From Cytobacillus dafuensis (GTDB taxonomy: Bacteria; Bacillota; Bacilli; Bacillales; Cytobacillaceae), in NCBI RefSeq assembly GCF_007995155.1, contig NZ_CP042593.1:4692001-4756000 (forward strand): a stretch of 64,000 nucleotides of DNA. The letters run 5' to 3'. The notes beneath the pieces are model-generated. The model saw only the letters and a list, made by a program, of their open reading frames with translations, made no database searches and was not told the origin of the DNA. The translations under genes were made by a program, and so were the position numbers. This document shows positions 25,886-34,775 of this stretch, in pieces (the first letter of the stretch is position 1; each line of letters opens with the position of its first letter).

Positions 25886-26610
25886 TAGATTTCTTTCCTT
25901 TGAAAATAGGTGAAGCCTGATAGAAAAAACAGAACTAGACTTCCGAGAATAACAATCATCAGAGTTTCCATTGGCACATTCAGTGCACCGAAGCTTTCCT
26001 CCGTTGTTGGCATCATAGCTAAAAAAGGCTGTGCCCACGGATAGTAAGGTCCAAATTGCTCTGAATTCACAACCAAAATATTAGGCAGCGTAAAAATGAC
26101 ATTGATCGCAAGAGGGGCTGCAAAGCTTGACCAAGCAACAGAGACAAATAGCTGCAGTGCTACAAGAGGAAGACTTGCAATCCAGCCCCCAACTGCACTT
26201 GTTAAGATCATTTTCCAAGGCAATGCCCCCTCGAATCCTTTTAGCTGCCCGACAAGAACTAACCCTCCAGCAAATAAAACCTGTGTGATGGCAAGTAAGC
26301 CGATCACAATAAGGAACTTCGCGATATAAACATTGCTGCGTGAAACTGGCATAGCTAGAAGCTGCTTCCAACCGCCTCCAAGATGTTCATAACGACAAAC
26401 AAATGCTGAAAAAACACCTGTTAACAAAGGGAAAAATAATAACGCATGTAAAAAAGACATGGCACTTAAGGTTATCTCCCATTTATAAGGGGTATCTTCA
26501 ACCGACTGCCCTAAGCCCGCTAAAGTGGCTAACACCGGGCTAATAAACATTAACAGCCATATAGATGATTTCCTTAGCTTTAAAAATTCTGATCGCAACA
26601 CTTTCCCCAT
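25885..26610 (-). CDS. ABC-2 permease, lantibiotic-immunity type (second permease)
   Basis: About 241 residues with six predicted helices, similar in layout to LanG/CprC-type permeases that clear peptide antibiotics from the membrane. I start at the ATG at 26610, because AAAGGATG lies upstream and the longer frame overlaps the previous permease. It belongs to the run RR-HK-(repeat)-ATPase-permease-permease. Substrate unknown; a bacitracin-like or lantibiotic peptide is a guess from the family. Confidence 0.8.
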   Translation of the reverse strand: MGKVLRSEFLKLRKSSIWLLMFISPVLATLAGLGQSVEDTPYKWEITLSAMSFLHALLFFPLLTGVFSAFVCRYEHLGGGWKQLLAMPVSRSNVYIAKFLIVIGLLAITQVLFAGGLVLVGQLKGFEGALPWKMILTSAVGGWIASLPLVALQLFVSVAWSSFAAPLAINVIFTLPNILVVNSEQFGPYYPWAQPFLAMMPTTEESFGALNVPMETLMIVILGSLVLFFLSGFTYFQRKEI

Positions 26611-26611
26611 G

Positions 26612-27322
26612 CTATTGCACATCCTTTCTGCCAAAATCAATACTGCCCATTAAGTAGATAATGAGCCCTAAGCCCAATCCAGCAAATACTGAATAAATCG
26701 GGTCACCCCATCCATTTTCCAAAGATGGCCATTTCCAAGGGAACCAATCTGGGAAGTTAAAGGACATCATCGATAAAATGGTGCCAACAATTCCTACGAC
26801 CAATGGAATGGCTTGGTTTTTCATTGTAATGGACAACCAAATCTGGAAAGCAACGAAAGGCATGGCCGCCAAATAAGGGAAGTATGCCATTTTTAGCAGG
26901 GAAAGAAAAGGAATCTCTGTCCCGAATTTCAGAATAATACCTAAAATAATGACTCCTATGAAGAGCAGCGTGCTTGATGCAAAAAGTAAAACGGCGGCTA
27001 AAGTAAATTTACCTGTAAAAACTCTCAGCTTCGATACAGGTAAAGCTAACAGCTGCTTCCACGAATTCGTTTGATGTTCAATGCCGGCAATCATCGATGC
27101 AATGATCGTTAATCCGAGCATAAGAGCTGGAATGGCTAAATAACGAGCTTCGCCAATTAGTCCTCCCCACAAATCGTCTGCATAGAGCTTTGTTAAATAG
27201 TCGTAGCGAAGACCAAAGTTGACTGCTTCTAATGCCACGACTCCAAAAGGCCCAAGGAAAATTAAAAACCAGATCATTTTTCGTTTTATTTTTATCAAAT
27301 CTGAAGCGAAGGTCTTTAACAT
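26612..27322 (-). CDS. ABC-2 permease, lantibiotic-immunity type (first permease)
   Basis: 236 residues, six predicted helices. It is paralogous to the downstream permease (shared SWKQLLALPVSKLRVFTGKF and GWKQLLAMPVSRSNVYIAKF segments). The start codon overlaps the stop of the ATPase gene (TAATG), showing translational coupling. With its partner it forms the membrane part of one exporter. Confidence 0.82.
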   Translation of the reverse strand: MLKTFASDLIKIKRKMIWFLIFLGPFGVVALEAVNFGLRYDYLTKLYADDLWGGLIGEARYLAIPALMLGLTIIASMIAGIEHQTNSWKQLLALPVSKLRVFTGKFTLAAVLLFASSTLLFIGVIILGIILKFGTEIPFLSLLKMAYFPYLAAMPFVAFQIWLSITMKNQAIPLVVGIVGTILSMMSFNFPDWFPWKWPSLENGWGDPIYSVFAGLGLGLIIYLMGSIDFGRKDVQ

Positions 27323-28236
27323 TAAAGACTCCCCTCCCCGCTTGTTAACTCTAGGAAAATATCTTCCAATGATTTTTTCTCCTCCTGAACTCGAAATACG
27401 GAGAAACGGTTATGAATAAGCTCCTCAACAACAGTGGAGACAACTTCATCAGAGGAATGCGGCAAATAGATCTGCTTATTCTCCATCTCTGCTTGAATGC
27501 CTTTTGAAAGAAGCATTCTCCATGCTAGTTCAGCTTCGTTCACTTTAATCGCAATTTTGCTTTTCGACCTTTGCCTTAAAGCTTCAATGGAATCTTGAAA
27601 AATCATTTTCCCCTTTGTAATAATTCCTACCTGGGTAGCCATTTGATCCATTTCGGAAAGTAAATGGCTCGAGACTAGAATCGTAATTCCATGCTCCTTA
27701 GGCATGCTTTTAATCAATTCTCTAATTTCAAGAATACCTGATGGATCAAGGCCATTTGTCGGCTCATCTAAAATCAGCAATTCCGGTTTGCCTAATAATG
27801 CTGCTGCAATCCCTAATCTTTGCTTCATTCCTAGGGAAAAGCCTTTAACTGGTCTCTTTGCTTCCTTCGATAATCTGACAATAGAAAGAACTTCATCTAT
27901 CCTTGATTTCGGAGCGTCTAGTAAAATACGAATCGCTTCTAGATTCTCGTACGCCGTTAAATGACCATAATAGGAAGGATATTCAACTAATGACCCCACT
28001 TTCTTTAATACTGAAAGCTTTTCTTTTTTCATATCCTTTCCAAAAATTTGAATAGAACCATATGTAGGCTTCGCCAGTCCGAGAAGCATGCGGATCGTTG
28101 TCGTTTTTCCAGCTCCGTTCGGTCCTAGAAATCCGTAAATTTCACCCTTCTTAATTTGAAGGTTCACACTTTCCACTGCATACCGATTCTTAAATTTTTT
28201 CGTTAATTTATTTGTTTCAATAATAAATTCACTCAT
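27322..28236 (-). CDS. ABC transporter ATP-binding protein, LanF/CprA-like
   Basis: 304 residues. Walker A GPNGAGKTT, signature FSLGMKQRLG, Walker B LLILDEPTNGLD, and a C-terminal extension typical of antibiotic-resistance ATPases. The start is the ATG at 28236 behind GAGGTGATAAGG; a longer reading to 28257 is not needed. It lies downstream of the two-component genes, but a family B repeat is inserted between them. Confidence 0.88.
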   Translation of the reverse strand: MSEFIIETNKLTKKFKNRYAVESVNLQIKKGEIYGFLGPNGAGKTTTIRMLLGLAKPTYGSIQIFGKDMKKEKLSVLKKVGSLVEYPSYYGHLTAYENLEAIRILLDAPKSRIDEVLSIVRLSKEAKRPVKGFSLGMKQRLGIAAALLGKPELLILDEPTNGLDPSGILEIRELIKSMPKEHGITILVSSHLLSEMDQMATQVGIITKGKMIFQDSIEALRQRSKSKIAIKVNEAELAWRMLLSKGIQAEMENKQIYLPHSSDEVVSTVVEELIHNRFSVFRVQEEKKSLEDIFLELTSGEGSL

Positions 28237-28312
28237 CCTTATCACCTCGATTACCATCTTAACCAGCCTTGGTTAAAAAGAAGGGTGGATGAAGTTTAAA
28301 ATTCGTTTAAAA

Positions 28313-28568
28313 AAAGAGTCTATGTTAAACTTCCCTGTTGATTTCCGCTGCAGGCACTTAGCGATCGCGGGCGGTCCGGAAGCCTCCTCGTCGCTACCGC
28401 TCCTGCGGGGTCTCCCTTTGACTCGCTTCTCCCGTAGGACATTGAATAATCTTCCCCGAATAATCACCGCACGAAGGAAATGCGAATGCATTTTCGAGGA
28501 TCTCGTGCCTGCAGCGAGAATCAACAACAAAATAGCATTATCAACACTGAGCTTTAACACAGCCAAAA
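28313..28568 (+). repeat. Dispersed MITE-like repeat, family B copy 2
   Basis: It has the family ends (TATGTTAAAC and CTTTAACACAGCC) and the GTTGATTTCCGCTGCAGG start, but the right half has been replaced by about 90 bp of unrelated sequence containing GGAAATGCGAATGCATTTTC, itself a short palindrome. It sits between the histidine kinase and the ATPase genes and could interfere with or separate their transcription. Confidence 0.8.
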
Positions 28569-28589
28569 AAGAAAAAAAAGCCGACAGCG

Positions 28590-29948
28590 TCAGCTTTGTT
28601 CTTTCCTACTTATTCGAATAATAGTTCCGGTTTCTCCAGTTTGAATATCCCAATGGAGCTTCATATCTTTTAGCATGAGAGAAACAATGGAAAGCCCAAT
28701 TCCTGCTCCTTTTCCTGCCGATTTCCCGCTCATTCCTGGACCGTGGTCGGCAATGATGATTTGCTCCTTCTCCACGTCTACCTTCACACCAATATACTTC
28801 CCTTCAATTGCATGACGGTTGATGTTTTGGAAAAAATTATCCAGTACACGTTCCATCCATTGTGAATCGATGTCCCAATGAAAGGATTTTTCTGGGAATT
28901 CAATTTCCAGTTGAAAGCCCCTATTTTCAAACACTGGATACCATGCTGCAAAGGAGGTCTTCACTAGACGGACGATATCCGTTTTTTTCGGATTGTATGG
29001 ATACTTTCCCGAAGTGAGTAAGGTATAGGAAAGTAGATTTTCTATTAATTCACCAAGATAATTTATTTTGCTATCGATTAAATCGAGAGACTCCTTCCCC
29101 TTTTCACTTAACACTTCTTTTTTCAAACTGAAAGCATGGCCTCTTATCGTAGTTAGTGGTGTTCTTAAATCATGCGATAAATTCGCTATTAGCTGTCTCC
29201 TTAGCGCCTCTTCTTCTTTTTCACGGAGACGGCTGCTTTCAAGCTGATGAATCATTTCATTAAATTCTATTTCCAATTGGCCAATTTCATCTTTCTTGAA
29301 AACACTAATTGGATCAGGAATACCGTTTTCTGCCGGACTTGACATGGCCTGCCGCAGCCTCAATAGACGCTTCCTAATTCTAGAAAAGAATATCCATGAG
29401 ATGAAAATAAAGATCGTTAATACGACCGCAACTGAAGGCATAATCCAATAATCATACTTATCCGCTATACTATCCCCTGTTGTTTCCATTGCAGACCGAG
29501 GTACCTGCATAACCATAAAGCCTTCTTCTTTTTGCTCACCAATTAATGCTACTACAGTAAAAGGGTCAACGCTTGATCCCCGGTTTTTTTTCATAAAATC
29601 TATAGTATGAGATGGTGACCATGACGACGGTACAGTTGCATTTTCCGGCAGCTTATATTTCGTTTGACCTGTTTCATCCACCCAATACATTGTTGCTTCA
29701 GAATATTCTGTTTGAAGCCTCTTTAATTTTTCATTTATTTGCTCGTCTGTAGCACCTGCTAAGCTTTGTGCTTCTGCATGCCACATTGATTCTAAATCGA
29801 TACCATTTTGATATTTATTCGATTCCTCTGTACCACTAAATTGAGTGTAAAATAAGATTGAAATAAGGAAAAAGGAAATTGGCAAAATTAAAATGGCTAG
29901 AAATATAATTAATAAATATTGGTTCAATAAAGAGTTTTTCAGTTTCAT
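28590..29948 (-). CDS. Sensor histidine kinase of the ABC-linked two-component system
   Basis: 452 residues. Helices at about 11-34 and 168-188 frame an extracytoplasmic domain of about 130 residues; then HAMP, a dimerisation domain with His 259 in NLSHDLRTPLTTIRG, and an ATPase domain (N-box near FFQNINRHA; DHGPGMS; GAGIGLSIV). The large sensor loop separates it from the loop-less BceS type and suits CprK/lantibiotic sensors. It overlaps the response regulator by 4 bases. Confidence 0.9.
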   Translation of the reverse strand: MKLKNSLLNQYLLIIFLAILILPISFFLISILFYTQFSGTEESNKYQNGIDLESMWHAEAQSLAGATDEQINEKLKRLQTEYSEATMYWVDETGQTKYKLPENATVPSSWSPSHTIDFMKKNRGSSVDPFTVVALIGEQKEEGFMVMQVPRSAMETTGDSIADKYDYWIMPSVAVVLTIFIFISWIFFSRIRKRLLRLRQAMSSPAENGIPDPISVFKKDEIGQLEIEFNEMIHQLESSRLREKEEEALRRQLIANLSHDLRTPLTTIRGHAFSLKKEVLSEKGKESLDLIDSKINYLGELIENLLSYTLLTSGKYPYNPKKTDIVRLVKTSFAAWYPVFENRGFQLEIEFPEKSFHWDIDSQWMERVLDNFFQNINRHAIEGKYIGVKVDVEKEQIIIADHGPGMSGKSAGKGAGIGLSIVSLMLKDMKLHWDIQTGETGTIIRISRKEQS

Positions 29949-30616
29949 TGCTTCACCCTGTAGCCAATTCCCCTAATGGTTTCGATTATTTCAGGAGTAC
30001 CTGGGTTTATTTCTATTTTCTCACGGAGATATCGAATATGAACCATCAGTGTTTTATCGCCTTCTAGATAAGGCTCACCCCATACTGATTCATAGATTTG
30101 TTCCTTCGTTAAAATTTGGTTCGGATGACGGAGGAAGTGCATGAAAATCTGATATTGCTTACCCGTCAAAATAATTTCCTCTCCTGTACGCTGATCCTTA
30201 AACGTATTTTCGGAAAGATTAACTTGAATATGACCAAGATGCAGCTCATTTGAAAGTGATAGACCTGATCTTCTTAGCAACACCTCAATCCTTGCAGCCA
30301 ATTCGTCTGGATGGAAGGGCTTTGTTAAATAGTCATCAGCAAATTGTAATCCTTGCAGCTTATCATCTACAGCTGTACGGGCTGATAGCATTAAGATTGG
30401 GATTTGAGGTGCCTCTTTTTTTAACCGTTGGCCTACTGTAAAGCCATCAAGGCCAGGAAGCATCACATCAAGTATGACAAGGTCATGATTGGCTACGATT
30501 TTCTCAGACCCATCCCCTGATTTTAACCATTGAATCTCAAAACCTCGTTGCTCTAAATCTTCCTTTACCCAGCTGCCAATCTCTAAATCATCTTCTATGT
30601 ATAGAATTCTCCTCAT
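29945..30616 (-). CDS. OmpR-family response regulator of the ABC-linked two-component system
   Basis: 223 residues. Receiver with Asp 50 (VILDVMLPG), the Lys in LTKPF, and a C-terminal winged helix ending in TIRGIGYRVKQ. AGGTGATGAAAA precedes the ATG. It is first in the run and likely activates the downstream ABC transporter when its kinase senses the inducing compound. No direct repeats for binding were identified with confidence. Confidence 0.9.
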   Translation of the reverse strand: MRRILYIEDDLEIGSWVKEDLEQRGFEIQWLKSGDGSEKIVANHDLVILDVMLPGLDGFTVGQRLKKEAPQIPILMLSARTAVDDKLQGLQFADDYLTKPFHPDELAARIEVLLRRSGLSLSNELHLGHIQVNLSENTFKDQRTGEEIILTGKQYQIFMHFLRHPNQILTKEQIYESVWGEPYLEGDKTLMVHIRYLREKIEINPGTPEIIETIRGIGYRVKQ

Positions 30617-30730
30617 TTTTCATCACCTATCATTATCATAGAGAAAATCAACTGGAAATTAAAGAATCATATTTTAAAGTTTCTCCCCAAAGTGAATATT
30701 GTTATAATTAGAAAAAGATTAACCTTATCT

Positions 30731-30836
30731 TTATGCTATGTTAAAATTTCCCTGTTGATTTCCGCTGCAGGCACTCGCTTTCCGCTCCAATCAACAAAAA
30801 AATAGCATTATCAACACTGATTTTTAACACAGTCTA
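30731..30836 (+). repeat. Dispersed MITE-like repeat, family B copy 3 (internally deleted)
   Basis: Only about 106 bp. The ends are complete (ATGTTAAAATTTCCCTGTTGAT and CACTGATTTTTAACACAG) but the GC-rich middle is missing after GGCACTCGCTTTCCGCTCC. It is a natural example of an internal-deletion derivative, and lies in the pdxK leader. Confidence 0.8.
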
Positions 30837-30872
30837 TCTTTAAGAAGTAAAACTTCAAGGAGGAATTTGCAC

Positions 30873-31700
30873 ATGTCGTTGAAAAAAGTCTTAACAATTG
30901 CAGGCTCAGATACAAGCGGAGGCGCTGGAATTCAGGCTGACCTTAAAACATTCCAAGAGCTTGGCGTATATGGAATGACCGCCCTTACAACAATCGTAAC
31001 AATGGATCCAAAAAATGATTGGAGTCATAATGTATTTCCAATTGCTATCGATACGCTAAAAGCTCAATTGGAAACCATTTTATCAACTGGCATTGATGCG
31101 ATGAAAACAGGCATGCTAGGTTCCGTAGAAATTATTGAGCTTGCTGCAAAAACAATTGATGAAAATAAATTAGACCGCGTCGTCATTGACCCTGTTTTGG
31201 TTTGTAAAGGAGAGGATGAGGTCCTTCATCCTGAAACAGCAGATGCATTAAGAGAAATCCTTGTTCCTCGCGCAACTGTTGTCACACCAAACCTCTTTGA
31301 AGCTTGGCAATTAGCGAAAACAGGTCCAATTAAAACAGTTGATGATATGAAGGAAGCAGCTGTCAAAATTCATGAGCTTGGTGCAAAATACGTGTTAATT
31401 AAAGGCGGCAGCAAATTGGAACATGAGAAAGCAGTTGACCTTCTATTCGATGGCAAGGAATTCAAGCTATACGAAAGCGAACGCGTTACTACGACTTATA
31501 CACATGGTGCTGGCTGCACATACTCCTCTGCCGTTACAGCAGAGCTTGCAAAAGGCAAATCTGTCGTGGAAGCCGTTCAAACCGCAAAAGAATTCATTAC
31601 AGCTGCCATCAACCATGGCTTTAAATTAAACCAATTTGTTGGGCCTACTATGCATTGTGCTCACCGCAAATTTGGTGCAGGACGTTTAGAATCAGAATAA
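30873..31700 (+). CDS. pdxK: Pyridoxine/hydroxymethylpyrimidine kinase
   Basis: 275 residues, ribokinase fold. It has GSDTSGGAGIQADLKTFQELGVYGMTALT at the N-terminus and the GAGCTYSSAVTAELA anion-hole motif at the C-terminus. It corresponds to B. subtilis pdxK (formerly ywdB or thiD), which phosphorylates pyridoxal/pyridoxine and also hydroxymethylpyrimidine. The ATG at 30873 is behind AAGGAGG; a TTG at 30867 is an alternative. Monocistronic, with a strong terminator. Confidence 0.92.
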   Translation: MSLKKVLTIAGSDTSGGAGIQADLKTFQELGVYGMTALTTIVTMDPKNDWSHNVFPIAIDTLKAQLETILSTGIDAMKTGMLGSVEIIELAAKTIDENKLDRVVIDPVLVCKGEDEVLHPETADALREILVPRATVVTPNLFEAWQLAKTGPIKTVDDMKEAAVKIHELGAKYVLIKGGSKLEHEKAVDLLFDGKEFKLYESERVTTTYTHGAGCTYSSAVTAELAKGKSVVEAVQTAKEFITAAINHGFKLNQFVGPTMHCAHRKFGAGRLESE

Positions 31701-31736
31701 GTTACTTCAAAATGCGAATCTGCGATAAATCTATGA

Positions 31737-31763
31737 ACAGAGCCTTTGAGCTCTGTTTTTTTA
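31737..31763 (+). terminator. pdxK terminator
   Basis: ACAGAGC-CTTT-GAGCTCTGT type stem followed by seven T. Confidence 0.85.
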
Positions 31764-31885
31764 AGCATTAGTTTCGCTTTTAGGACTTTTATTTAGTAAA
31801 ATGTATGGGTAATTGATGAACTATTTTTAAAAGCTTGATTCATATACTAATTTAGATTTGATAAAGCATGGAAAGGAGGCCCATA

Positions 31886-32230
31886 ATGGAACAGGTTATC
31901 ATTGAGCAAGTCCAAAAAGAGATTGACCGCCTGGCAAAAAAAGATGTGTATATTCATCTAGAAACAACAAATGGAGCATATGCTTCCCATTTCGATAAGT
32001 CTTTTTTCTCTTCTGGCGCCTATATTCGAAATGCCCTTCTACAATATGAGCACGGAAAAATAACAGGGAAAGGCCCTTATCGAGTTGGGCTCAAAATGAA
32101 CTTTGGCTGGGTATACGCAGAGGGAATTACACATTTTGAAATTGATGAAAAGGGTCGTCTCCTTTTAGCTGGACATGATTTCGAAGGCAAGCTTGCTGTT
32201 GCCCTGCAACTAAGCGAAACCCCCTTCTAA
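31886..32230 (+). CDS. yojF: YojF family protein
   Basis: 114 residues, DUF1806. Recognisable by YIHLETTNGAYASHF and GPYRVGLKMNFGWVYAEGITHFEID. Function unknown, but it is found next to the bacillithiol deacetylase BshB2 (yojG) in B. subtilis and here too (98 bp gap). A supporting role in bacillithiol metabolism is inferred from this conserved pairing. The ATG at 31886 is behind AAAGGAGG. Confidence 0.85.
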   Translation: MEQVIIEQVQKEIDRLAKKDVYIHLETTNGAYASHFDKSFFSSGAYIRNALLQYEHGKITGKGPYRVGLKMNFGWVYAEGITHFEIDEKGRLLLAGHDFEGKLAVALQLSETPF

Positions 32231-32328
32231 AAGTGAAAGGTAAGATTGGCAGAATTTCCGCCAATTCCCCTTATTCGATAGGATTCTAAAAATCCGAAAT
32301 TAATTTATCATGGAAAGGAGAACACCAC

Positions 32329-32994
32329 ATGGAAAAAGAAAGACATGTTCTTGTTGTATTCCCTCATCCCGATGATGAGGCATTTGGTGTATCAGGAACG
32401 ATTGCTTCCTATACCCAAAACGGGACACCTGTTACCTATGCCTGTCTAACGTTGGGAGAAATGGGACGAAATATGGGAAATCCTCCTTTTGCTACAAGGG
32501 AGTCATTATCCCATATTCGCAAAAAGGAATTACAGGATGCAGCAAATATCCTCGGAATCACTGATTTAAGAATGCTTGGCTATCGTGATAAAACGGTGGA
32601 ATTTGAGAATGAGGAAGTATTAGCTAGCCATATGAGCGCCATCATTAAGGATGTGAATCCTTCCTTAGTTATTACCTTCTACCCTGGATACTCCGTGCAT
32701 CCCGACCATGATGCCTGCGGAGCAGCCGTGATTCGAGCTGTCAAAGAGATGCCAGCAGAAAACCGGCCCAAGGTTCATTGTGTTGCCTTTTCCCATAACT
32801 GTGAGGAGGAAATTGGCCAAGCAGATATCGTCAATCATGTAGCTGCTTATGCCAATCAAAAACTTGCCGCAATCAAAGCGCATGTATCCCAAACGCAGCT
32901 TATGGTAAGTCAGACGGCGATAAATTTAGAGAATCAAGATCCGGAAGTAATAGCGCGGTTTCATTATGAAAGGTTTTGGACCTATCCGTTCTAA
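32329..32994 (+). CDS. bshB2: Bacillithiol biosynthesis deacetylase BshB2
   Basis: 221 residues of the LmbE/PIG-L family. Zinc and catalytic residues: HPDDEAFG near the N-terminus, and a second HPDHDACG. The enzyme removes acetate from GlcNAc-malate to give GlcN-malate in bacillithiol synthesis (paralogue of BshB1). GGAGAACACC precedes the ATG. The rhodanese lipoprotein follows at once and may share the transcript. Confidence 0.92.
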   Translation: MEKERHVLVVFPHPDDEAFGVSGTIASYTQNGTPVTYACLTLGEMGRNMGNPPFATRESLSHIRKKELQDAANILGITDLRMLGYRDKTVEFENEEVLASHMSAIIKDVNPSLVITFYPGYSVHPDHDACGAAVIRAVKEMPAENRPKVHCVAFSHNCEEEIGQADIVNHVAAYANQKLAAIKAHVSQTQLMVSQTAINLENQDPEVIARFHYERFWTYPF

Positions 32995-33010
32995 GTTAAA
33001 GCTTGGGAGT

Positions 33011-33379
33011 GTGTTCGATGAAAAGTTTTTCTTCTTCATTCTCATAGCTAGTCTTTTAGCTGGATGCAGTTCAAATGCTTCTTATGAAAATGTAAGCATC
33101 GATGAAGCAAAAGAATTAATTGATGCAAATAAAGTTACTGTCATTGATGTTCGTTCAGAAGATGAGTTTTATGAAGGGCATATCCCAGGAGCTAAATTGA
33201 TTCCCCTCCCTGAATTAGAGGACCGATTGGATGAGCTTGATAAGGATCAACACTATTTAATCATTTGCAGAAGCGGAAATCGCTCCGCACAGGCAAGTGA
33301 AATTCTTATCGAAAACGGCTTTAAGCATGTCTCTAATGTCGAAAAAGGGATGAATGAATGGAAATATGAAATAGAATAA
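33011..33379 (+). CDS. Rhodanese-domain lipoprotein with disputed start (possible frameshift)
   Basis: About 122 residues: a hydrophobic leader ending in SLLAGC (lipobox), then a rhodanese domain with VIDVRSEDEFYEGHIPGA and active-site Cys in IICRSGNRSAQ. The role is sulphur transfer or redox at the outer membrane face. The best start by SD (GGGAG) is the ATG at 33018, but that frame meets a stop after nine codons. One extra T in the run at 33026-33030 would join it to the lipoprotein frame and give a perfect leader. As it stands, the protein can start only at weak codons (GTG 33011 or ATG 32966, inside bshB2). Confidence 0.7.
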   Translation: MFDEKFFFFILIASLLAGCSSNASYENVSIDEAKELIDANKVTVIDVRSEDEFYEGHIPGAKLIPLPELEDRLDELDKDQHYLIICRSGNRSAQASEILIENGFKHVSNVEKGMNEWKYEIE

Positions 33380-33385
33380 AAAATA

Positions 33386-33427
33386 GAAAGCAGCTTTCCC
33401 TTTTCATTGCGGAAAGCTGCTTTTTTT
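33386..33427 (+). terminator. Terminator after the rhodanese lipoprotein
   Basis: AAAGCAGCTTTCC pairs with GGAAAGCTGCTTT (13-bp stem), followed by a run of T. Confidence 0.92.
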
Positions 33428-33484
33428 CTATATATAAAATTGTCAGCAGGCATTTTAGAAAAAGCCTTTATGTACGAAGGACAA

Positions 33485-33937
33485 TCACTCATCCTCACTT
33501 TTCCCATCTTCAAGCATTTCCTTTAAATATTCAAGCTGAAAGCCGTCTTCCCTTTTGATCATCTTGACAATAAAGTGTTTTGTTAATTTCATTCTTAACC
33601 CGCTTGTCTTCACAGATGCGTCTAATTCTACCTGTGTTCCTTCTTCTATTTCATGGAAGATGTATGTATACTCCACAATCAAACCATTTGAATCGCTCCG
33701 GGTTTTAAATAATTTATCTTGTTCATATTCCACCATTTCGATATCAGCATTTACAGTATTTCCTCTTACTGATCTTGTTTCTTTAAACTTTGTTCCTTTG
33801 CCAATTGGTCCTTCAGTCAGCTTTTCCATTTTGACTACATTCGGCATTATTTCTGATGTATTCTCCATGCTGGTAATATAATCAAATACTGCCTTGACCG
33901 GTTTATGAATAATCACACTTGAACGAAAATCCGCCAT
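33485..33937 (-). CDS. SRPBCC/polyketide cyclase-like protein
   Basis: 150 residues with a START-like pattern: ADFRSSVIIHKPVKAVFDYITSMENTSEIMPNV at the N-terminus, then GTKFKETRSVRGNTVNADIEMVEYE, and a C-terminal amphipathic helix. Ligand and role are unknown. The ATG at 33937 has GAGGTG upstream. It stands alone and converges with the rhodanese gene. Confidence 0.8.
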   Translation of the reverse strand: MADFRSSVIIHKPVKAVFDYITSMENTSEIMPNVVKMEKLTEGPIGKGTKFKETRSVRGNTVNADIEMVEYEQDKLFKTRSDSNGLIVEYTYIFHEIEEGTQVELDASVKTSGLRMKLTKHFIVKMIKREDGFQLEYLKEMLEDGKSEDE

Positions 33938-33986
33938 GTTCTGCACCTCAATAAAATATAATCAATACAACTATTATATAACAAAA

Positions 33987-34020
33987 AAACAGAATTCTTC
34001 GAACTAGAATCCTGTTTATA
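33987..34020 (-). terminator. Terminator of the Crp/Fnr gene
   Basis: AAACAG-AATTC with GAAT-CCTGTTT (one mismatch), with A/T tracts on both sides. On the minus strand the T-rich tail suits the Crp/Fnr gene that ends at 34032. Confidence 0.7.
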
Positions 34021-34031
34021 TTTTGGCTTTG

Positions 34032-34751
34032 TTAAAGCTTATGATATAGGGAACAAAATTTGCTCCAATCTGAAATAACAATCGTCTTCCCTCTAATTTC
34101 AATAATTCCATCCCTTTTTAGCTTTGAGAATACTCGACTTACGCTTTCCCGAGAGGCTCCGACCAATGTTGAGAACTCCTGAACGGTAATAGGCAGCTCA
34201 ATGAACATCCGATTGCTGTGGCTCGCACCAAATTTTTCTGCTAGTCGATCTAATGTCCGAATCGTTTTCATGTAAACATCTAAAAGAGCTACATCCCTTA
34301 ATATCACTGTTAAATCTCGCAGTTGATCACTCATATAACGGATCATTTGAACAGCCATTTCTGGAGAGACCATTAGCTCCTGCTCCAAATCCTCCGAGTT
34401 TAAGAAGTAAACTTCTCCTTCTTGAATCATTGTGGCAGTTGCAGGATAACACGCCCCCTCTTTTTTAAAGAGGCATACCTCTGCGAATATTTCTCCCTTT
34501 TTCTTTATACAAGTAATTACTTCGTTTCCTTGATCATCCTGCTTTGTCATCTTCACTATGCCGGAATGAACAAAGTATATTCCTTCTGCCTTTTCATATT
34601 CCGAAAAGACCTGCTCTCCCTTTTTAAAGCTTTTTTTGACAATTCTCTTATCCATTAACCGGATTGTTTGCTTTGGGAGATTTTTAAAAATCTCAATTTT
34701 CCCTAAAAAATTCTCCAGATCTGATTTTTGTATGGCTGCATGGCTGTTCAT
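34032..34751 (-). CDS. Crp/Fnr-family transcription regulator
   Basis: 239 residues. N-terminal cyclic-nucleotide-binding-like beta roll, a long dimer helix, and a C-terminal HTH with FSTLVGASRESVSRVFSKLKRDGI. The SRESVSR recognition helix matches those that read TGTGA. It lacks the C-terminal Cys cluster of B. subtilis Fnr; it has Cys 81, 93 and 101 in the beta roll and one near the end, so redox sensing by another arrangement is possible. The start is the ATG at 34751 with GAGGTG upstream. A perfect TGTGA-N6-TCACA box precedes it, so it is probably autoregulated, and the same promoter layout precedes fdhD. Confidence 0.88.
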   Translation of the reverse strand: MNSHAAIQKSDLENFLGKIEIFKNLPKQTIRLMDKRIVKKSFKKGEQVFSEYEKAEGIYFVHSGIVKMTKQDDQGNEVITCIKKKGEIFAEVCLFKKEGACYPATATMIQEGEVYFLNSEDLEQELMVSPEMAVQMIRYMSDQLRDLTVILRDVALLDVYMKTIRTLDRLAEKFGASHSNRMFIELPITVQEFSTLVGASRESVSRVFSKLKRDGIIEIRGKTIVISDWSKFCSLYHKL

Positions 34752-34775
34752 TCTTATACACCTCACCCAGTTTTC

